A stretch of 8,771 bases of DNA, from contig CAMDVP010000125.1 of the NCBI GenBank assembly GCA_945877525.1, positions 1 to 8,771 of the forward strand. Direction: 5' to 3'. The notes under the pieces were generated by a model. The model had not been told where the DNA came from. It did no database searches and saw only the letters and a program-made list of their open reading frames with translations. A program made the translations under genes and the position numbers. Positions 5,047-8,771 of this stretch are shown in pieces. Source of the stretch: an uncultured Clostridia bacterium (lineage in GTDB: Bacteria; Bacillota; Clostridia; Christensenellales; Aristaeellaceae). How positions within the stretch are numbered: position 1 is the stretch's first letter; every line of letters begins with the position of its first letter.

Positions 5047-7224
5047 TCAGATATGCCTGATGATCCAACGAACGGCCCTGGAATGATACAGCGGGCCTGC
5101 GATTCGCTTTGCCATTCGAAATACGCGGCTGTTTCTGAAAGCGTTTACCTCCGCCATCAGCTTTTCGGTCTGATCGAAGGAGCTGCTTTCGCAGAGCTGC
5201 GGGCCCCAGCGCATGCTGCTTCCGTTTTGCAGAAGAAGGGCATATAGCTCAGCGCCGAACCGTTCATACAGGGCAGGATGCAGCTTTTTGAGCTGCGTCC
5301 GCAGATACAGAATGGCGTCCCTGGACATGGAGCGTGCCATCGAAGCGGGCCGAACACGGTAATTCACCAGTGCTTCAGGAATGCAAACGCCCATTCGTCC
5401 GTGCTCCACCATCCCCAACCAGCCGTCGTAGTCCTCAAGACCATATTCCATCTCTTCGTGGTTATGGGCAAAGGCAAGATAATCCTTTCGCCGTGCAACA
5501 GCCATACATGTCAGCTGATTCTGTGCGCACATATATGGCATTTCTGTATCGAAGGTTGTCCATACGCTGGTACTGCCTTCAAAATACTGCACCCAGCTGT
5601 ATACAAACGAGACGTTCCGGTGCAGCCTGAGCACCTGAATGCATCGGGAGAAATAGGTGGGCTCCACTGTATCGTCCGCGTCAAGAAAACATACGAATTC
5701 CCCTCGGGCAAGCCTGACGCCAGTATTGCGCGCGTGCGCCAATCCCCCGTTCTCTATCCGAACCAGCCTGAGACAATCATACTGATTGTCAAGCTCTTTA
5801 GCTATGGCGATGCTGTCGGGATCAGTGCTGCCGTCGTCAAGCAGCACGATTTCGATTTGCTCCTGATCATAATCGCTTCTTAAAATGCTGGAAACGGTTT
5901 CCTTAACTGTTTTCCCGAGGTTATAGTATGGAATCACCACCGAGAGCAGACCGGCCTTCTCCGGCGAAAGGGCTGCTTCCTGAGAAAGCGGGGAAGCTGG
6001 GATTTCTGTCAGGAATGGATAGGGATGATACGCGGCGGGTTCACCCATGATTTTCTGATAATAAGCTTCCCGGACTGGAATATTGTGCTGCAGGGCGCAG
6101 CAATGGTAAATCCGCTGATAGCCGCGAGCACCGATTGCTCTCAGCTCGTCATCTGATTTCGACAGCACTTCCCGGAGCACCCGGCAGCAGTCTCCCGGCT
6201 GATCCCAGTCGAAGATAAACCCGTTCACCCCATGTTCTCCGACCGCTTCCGCCTGGCCGCCTTGCCGTGATACCACCACCGGCACGCCATTGGCCATGGC
6301 CATTACGTTGGTATATGGGTAGTTCTCATAAATGGAGGGGATCACAACGGCCTTTGCCTCGGCATAGAGCCGTTCCAACTCCTCTGGCGGCACCTTGTCC
6401 TTCATGATCAGAAGACCGGCTTCTATCCATTTTCCGTACTTCTGTCGGATCATCTCACCGATGGTTTGATTTCGGGGCGAGAACATTACATCGCTGCCAA
6501 CCAGTACCAGAGGCGTCTGAACGCCTTCCTCCCACAGCTTGGTCATGGGGTCGAGCAGCTGATAGACGCCCTTTCTGTATTCCAGGCGGCCGGCGTATAG
6601 CAAATGCTTGCCGCACTGATAACGATTTCCTGTTTCATGAAAATGATAAGGAAGCGGAATAACGTCGAAGGTTTTTTCCCCTGCATAAGGCAGCAGATGA
6701 TTGTGCAGAAACTGACTCTGGGTCAGAAGCGCATCCGCGGCCTTCATGCAGAACATTTCCATTCGACCGATCCAGTATATGGGAAATGCGTATTCCGGTG
6801 TTCGATTGACTGCCGACAGCTCAAAATTGGGCGTGTGGCAATGCACTACCATTTTGATGCCCTGAAAACGCGCTTCGCCCAGGTGCTTGGCCTGCAGAAT
6901 GTAATAACCGATGGCGTTGTACTCCGGCAACTCAATGATGTCCGGCCTGCCCACACGGTCAATCAGATCGGCGACCTGCCGATAATACGCCTGGTAAAGT
7001 GTGATGTAGTAGCCCAACTTTGCCGACTGTTCATTGTCGGGGCGCAGAAAGCGATGATGGATCAGGTTGTCATTGATTTGCTCATGCTTGCTGCATGTAT
7101 CCGCAGTCACAACGATCACCTGATGCCCAGCACCGGCCAACCCGCGGCTGGCAATGTCTACATACATCCCTATGCCGCCGCCAAAGCTTGGAGGAAACTC
7201 ATCCGTCAAAAACCATATCTTCAT
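5047..7224 (-). CDS. Bifunctional glycosyltransferase, GT4 (GT-B) followed by GT2 (GT-A)
   Basis: A 725-residue cytoplasmic enzyme with two glycosyltransferase modules, likely adding two successive sugars to the exported glycan. Residues 1-395 form a GT4-type GT-B fold. They open with KIWFLTDEFPPSFGGG, a glycine-rich N-terminal loop; GRLEYRKG (212-219) starts the C-terminal Rossmann half. In the donor-binding EX7E position, E300 is present but the second glutamate is replaced by Met308 (ENYPYTNVM). Residues 425-635 form a GT2 domain with SVVIPYYN, DDGS (463-466), the metal-binding DAD (515-517) and the probable catalytic ED pair E597-D598. A basic tail (about 691-725) contains SRVFR and may touch the membrane. 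ATG is at 7222-7224, 21 nt after the ATPase stop, with AGAGGA (7234-7239) 9 nt upstream. Donor and acceptor are unknown. Confidence 0.93.
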   Translation of the reverse strand: MKIWFLTDEFPPSFGGGIGMYVDIASRGLAGAGHQVIVVTADTCSKHEQINDNLIHHRFLRPDNEQSAKLGYYITLYQAYYRQVADLIDRVGRPDIIELPEYNAIGYYILQAKHLGEARFQGIKMVVHCHTPNFELSAVNRTPEYAFPIYWIGRMEMFCMKAADALLTQSQFLHNHLLPYAGEKTFDVIPLPYHFHETGNRYQCGKHLLYAGRLEYRKGVYQLLDPMTKLWEEGVQTPLVLVGSDVMFSPRNQTIGEMIRQKYGKWIEAGLLIMKDKVPPEELERLYAEAKAVVIPSIYENYPYTNVMAMANGVPVVVSRQGGQAEAVGEHGVNGFIFDWDQPGDCCRVLREVLSKSDDELRAIGARGYQRIYHCCALQHNIPVREAYYQKIMGEPAAYHPYPFLTEIPASPLSQEAALSPEKAGLLSVVIPYYNLGKTVKETVSSILRSDYDQEQIEIVLLDDGSTDPDSIAIAKELDNQYDCLRLVRIENGGLAHARNTGVRLARGEFVCFLDADDTVEPTYFSRCIQVLRLHRNVSFVYSWVQYFEGSTSVWTTFDTEMPYMCAQNQLTCMAVARRKDYLAFAHNHEEMEYGLEDYDGWLGMVEHGRMGVCIPEALVNYRVRPASMARSMSRDAILYLRTQLKKLHPALYERFGAELYALLLQNGSSMRWGPQLCESSSFDQTEKLMAEVNAFRNSRVFRMAKRIAGPLYHSRAVRWIIRHI

Positions 7225-7233
7225 TGGGACAAA

Positions 7234-7239
7234 TCCTCT
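7234..7239 (-). promoter_or_regulatory. Ribosome binding site of the GT4-GT2 enzyme
   Basis: AGAGGA lies 9 nt before the ATG, in the 21-nt gap after the ATPase gene. Confidence 0.6.
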
Positions 7240-7245
7240 TCCTCA

Positions 7246-7998
7246 TCATCCGAAGTTTGTATCAATGTCATTGTCTATTTCATACGCCTGACAGATAGCG
7301 CCGGTGTCACCCATCATTTTCACAGCACCATGCTCCAGCCAAATCACACGTTCGCACATTTCACGGATTTGCTGCAGGGAATGGGAAACAAACAGCACGG
7401 TTGTGCCACCGGACATCATGTCCATCATACGGGCACGGCTTTTTTTCTGAAACGCCGCGTCGCCCACCGACAGGATTTCGTCCACAATCAAAATTTCCGG
7501 CTCGATCATCGTGGCCACGGAAAATGCCAGCCGTGCCAGCATGCCTGAGGAATATGTCTTCAGCGGCACGTCAATAAACTCGCCCAGCTCGGAGAAAGCA
7601 ACAATCTCGTCGTACTTACTTTTGAGGAATTCCTCTGAGAACCCCAAAATGGCCCCGTTCAGGAAGATGTTGTCGTGCCCGGACAGCTCCATGTCGAAGC
7701 CGCTGCCCAATTCCAGCATCGGCGCGACCCGGCCTGCGGTCACCACCTTGCCGGAGGTGGGCTTGAAGATGCCGGAAATCACCTTCAGCAGCGTACTTTT
7801 GCCTGCGCCGTTGCGCCCGATGATGCCGACGATTTCCCCACGCTTCACCTCAAAGCTCACGTCGCGCAGCGCGGAGAATTCCTCGTACTGCTGCTTGCCC
7901 AGCAGATGGGTTACCACCCATTCCTTCAGGCTGGTGGTTTTGTTCTTGTCCATCCGGAAGCGCATGGACACGTTTTCAACCGTAATGATCGAATCCAT
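7246..7998 (-). CDS. Polysaccharide ABC exporter ATPase (Wzt/TagH-like), short form
   Basis: Nucleotide-binding subunit that powers glycan export with the permease encoded just upstream. Of 250 residues, Walker A is GRNGAGKST (61-69), the signature is YSSGM (149-153), Walker B is ILIVDE (169-174), and the switch histidine is H206 in SHSL. The segment PMLELGSGF (93-101) replaces a standard Q-loop, as is usual in the Wzt/TagH family. Sequence ends about 40 residues after the H-loop, so there is no C-terminal carbohydrate-binding domain like that of E. coli O8/O9a Wzt. ATG is at 7996-7998. The SD GGGAGG (8011-8016) overlaps the end of the permease gene but sits 12 nt from the ATG, which is long; no closer start is available. 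The permease-ATPase pairing strongly supports the assignment. Confidence 0.95.
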   Translation of the reverse strand: MDSIITVENVSMRFRMDKNKTTSLKEWVVTHLLGKQQYEEFSALRDVSFEVKRGEIVGIIGRNGAGKSTLLKVISGIFKPTSGKVVTAGRVAPMLELGSGFDMELSGHDNIFLNGAILGFSEEFLKSKYDEIVAFSELGEFIDVPLKTYSSGMLARLAFSVATMIEPEILIVDEILSVGDAAFQKKSRARMMDMMSGGTTVLFVSHSLQQIREMCERVIWLEHGAVKMMGDTGAICQAYEIDNDIDTNFG

Positions 7999-8010
7999 TT
8001 CTTGTCTATG

Positions 8011-8016
8011 CCTCCC
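8011..8016 (-). promoter_or_regulatory. Ribosome binding site of the exporter ATPase
   Basis: GGGAGG follows directly on the TAA stop of the permease, suggesting translational coupling. The 12-nt spacing to the ATG is longer than for the other genes here. Confidence 0.6.
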
Positions 8017-8771
8017 TTACAGATACAGCACAAAGCGATCCTGGTTTTTGCGGAACACCCAAAGCCCAACCGCCAGCGTGACTGCAACTGACAGCGTGCA
8101 GTACAGGTAGGTGATGGGTGTTGGCGAGCAACCGTCCAGGATGATAGTGCGCATGAAGAAAATGATCTGGTACAGCGGATTCATGTGGAAAACTGTGATC
8201 AGATTCGCCGGGATGATGCTTTCAGGGTAAAAGATGGGGGTCAGGAAATTCAGCATGGTCAGCGCCACACCCCAAAGGAAGGCCGTGTCCCGGAAGAACA
8301 CGTTCAGTGTGGCCAGAATCAGCGATATCCCGAAGCAGAAGAGAATGAGGTACACCACCACCACCGGCAGCAGGAGCATGCTCTTATGGAAGGGCACCCC
8401 GGTGATCAGCATCACGATCATCAGCGGAATGAAGGAAATGCACAGGTTAATGGCTGATGACAACACCTTGCTCAGGGGATAAATCAGTTTGGGCATATAA
8501 ACCTTGGTTATCAGTGCGCTGTTGCCCACGATAGAGTACATGCCCAGGTTGGTGGTATCACCAAAAAATGAAAAGCAAACAATGCCAGACATCAGGTACA
8601 CTGGGAAATTCTCAATATTGCTGCTAAACAGCGTAGAGAACACCACCAGATAGACCAACATGGTCAACAGGGGATTGAGAAAGCTCCATATCATACCTAA
8701 AGAAGAGGACTTGTATTTGACCCGGAAATCCCTGTTCACCAGTTGGCGGAGCAGATAACGGTACTGCACAA
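8017..8771 (-). CDS. ABC-2 type polysaccharide export permease (Wzm/TagG-like), 5'-partial
   Basis: Membrane subunit of a polysaccharide ABC exporter that would move a lipid-linked glycan from the inner to the outer face of the cytoplasmic membrane. About 250 residues are visible. The N-terminal stretch (RQLVNRDFRVKYKSSSLG, then WSFLNPLL) is the typical cytoplasmic entry into the first membrane helix of this family. About six hydrophobic segments follow, and LTPIFYP around residue 186 is a family hallmark before the last helices. The first complete codon in the window is GTG at 8769, but there is no room to see an SD, and family members usually carry several more residues before this point. 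The gene therefore most likely begins beyond the window edge. It ends in TAA at 8017-8019, which runs directly into the SD of the ATPase gene. Family assignment is firm; the substrate is unknown. Confidence 0.93.
   Translation of the reverse strand, partial: VQYRYLLRQLVNRDFRVKYKSSSLGMIWSFLNPLLTMLVYLVVFSTLFSSNIENFPVYLMSGIVCFSFFGDTTNLGMYSIVGNSALITKVYMPKLIYPLSKVLSSAINLCISFIPLMIVMLITGVPFHKSMLLLPVVVVYLILFCFGISLILATLNVFFRDTAFLWGVALTMLNFLTPIFYPESIIPANLITVFHMNPLYQIIFFMRTIILDGCSPTPITYLYCTLSVAVTLAVGLWVFRKNQDRFVLYL

Noticed and set aside
5278..5883. 201-codon open frame on the plus strand
   Set aside because: It lies opposite the GT2 domain, whose DDGS, DAD and ED motifs prove the minus-strand frame.
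6604..7548. 314-codon open frame on the plus strand
   Set aside because: It is antisense to the GT4-GT2 and ATPase genes, which have clear motifs. The product is rich in His, Cys and Gln and resembles no family.

Overview
The window is one stretch of a polysaccharide export and assembly operon. All five well-supported genes lie on the minus strand, so transcription runs from position 8771 towards position 1. Gaps between genes are only 14 to 44 nt, there is no room for internal promoters, and each complete gene has a purine-rich Shine-Dalgarno (SD) sequence. The strong AAGGAG/AAGGGAG-type SDs, short spacings and TagG/TagH-like transporter suggest a Bacillota bacterium, perhaps a clostridial lineage. 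That is an inference; no marker gene is present.

Layout in transcription order: (1) an ABC-2 polysaccharide export permease, 5'-truncated by the window edge (8017-8771); (2) its ATPase (7246-7998), a short form without a C-terminal carbohydrate-binding domain; (3) a 725-residue two-domain glycosyltransferase, GT4 then GT2 (5047-7224); (4) a short-chain NAD(P)-dependent sugar-nucleotide epimerase/dehydratase (4099-5022); (5) a SAM-dependent methyltransferase fused to a long coiled coil with a basic C-terminal tail (2438-4084); (6) a second two-domain glycosyltransferase in the opposite order, GT2 then GT4 (351-2393). A gene-poor interval (39-350) follows, and a probable next gene starts at position 38 and runs off the left edge.

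Together the genes fit an ABC-transporter-dependent glycan pathway. An NDP-sugar enzyme supplies a precursor, two bifunctional glycosyltransferases build the chain on the cytoplasmic face, a methyltransferase may cap the end, and the Wzm/Wzt (TagG/TagH)-like pair exports the product. No Wzy polymerase or Wzx flippase is seen. Glycan identity and lipid carrier cannot be read from this window.

The most interesting items are three. The methyltransferase-coiled-coil protein recalls the terminator/ruler protein WbdD but lacks a kinase domain, and has an internal repeat spaced exactly eleven heptads apart. The GT4 domain of the 725-residue enzyme has lost one EX7E glutamate. A previously unexplained palindrome of about 150-160 nt (132-293) fills most of the gene-free gap. 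Its mismatches are mainly transitions, split evenly between strands, which looks more like an ageing inverted repeat (MITE-like) than a structure selected in one RNA. G+C in sampled 60-nt lines varies from about 65-70% in parts of the transporter and first glycosyltransferase to about 40% in the coiled-coil region and the 3' interval, hinting at a mosaic locus.
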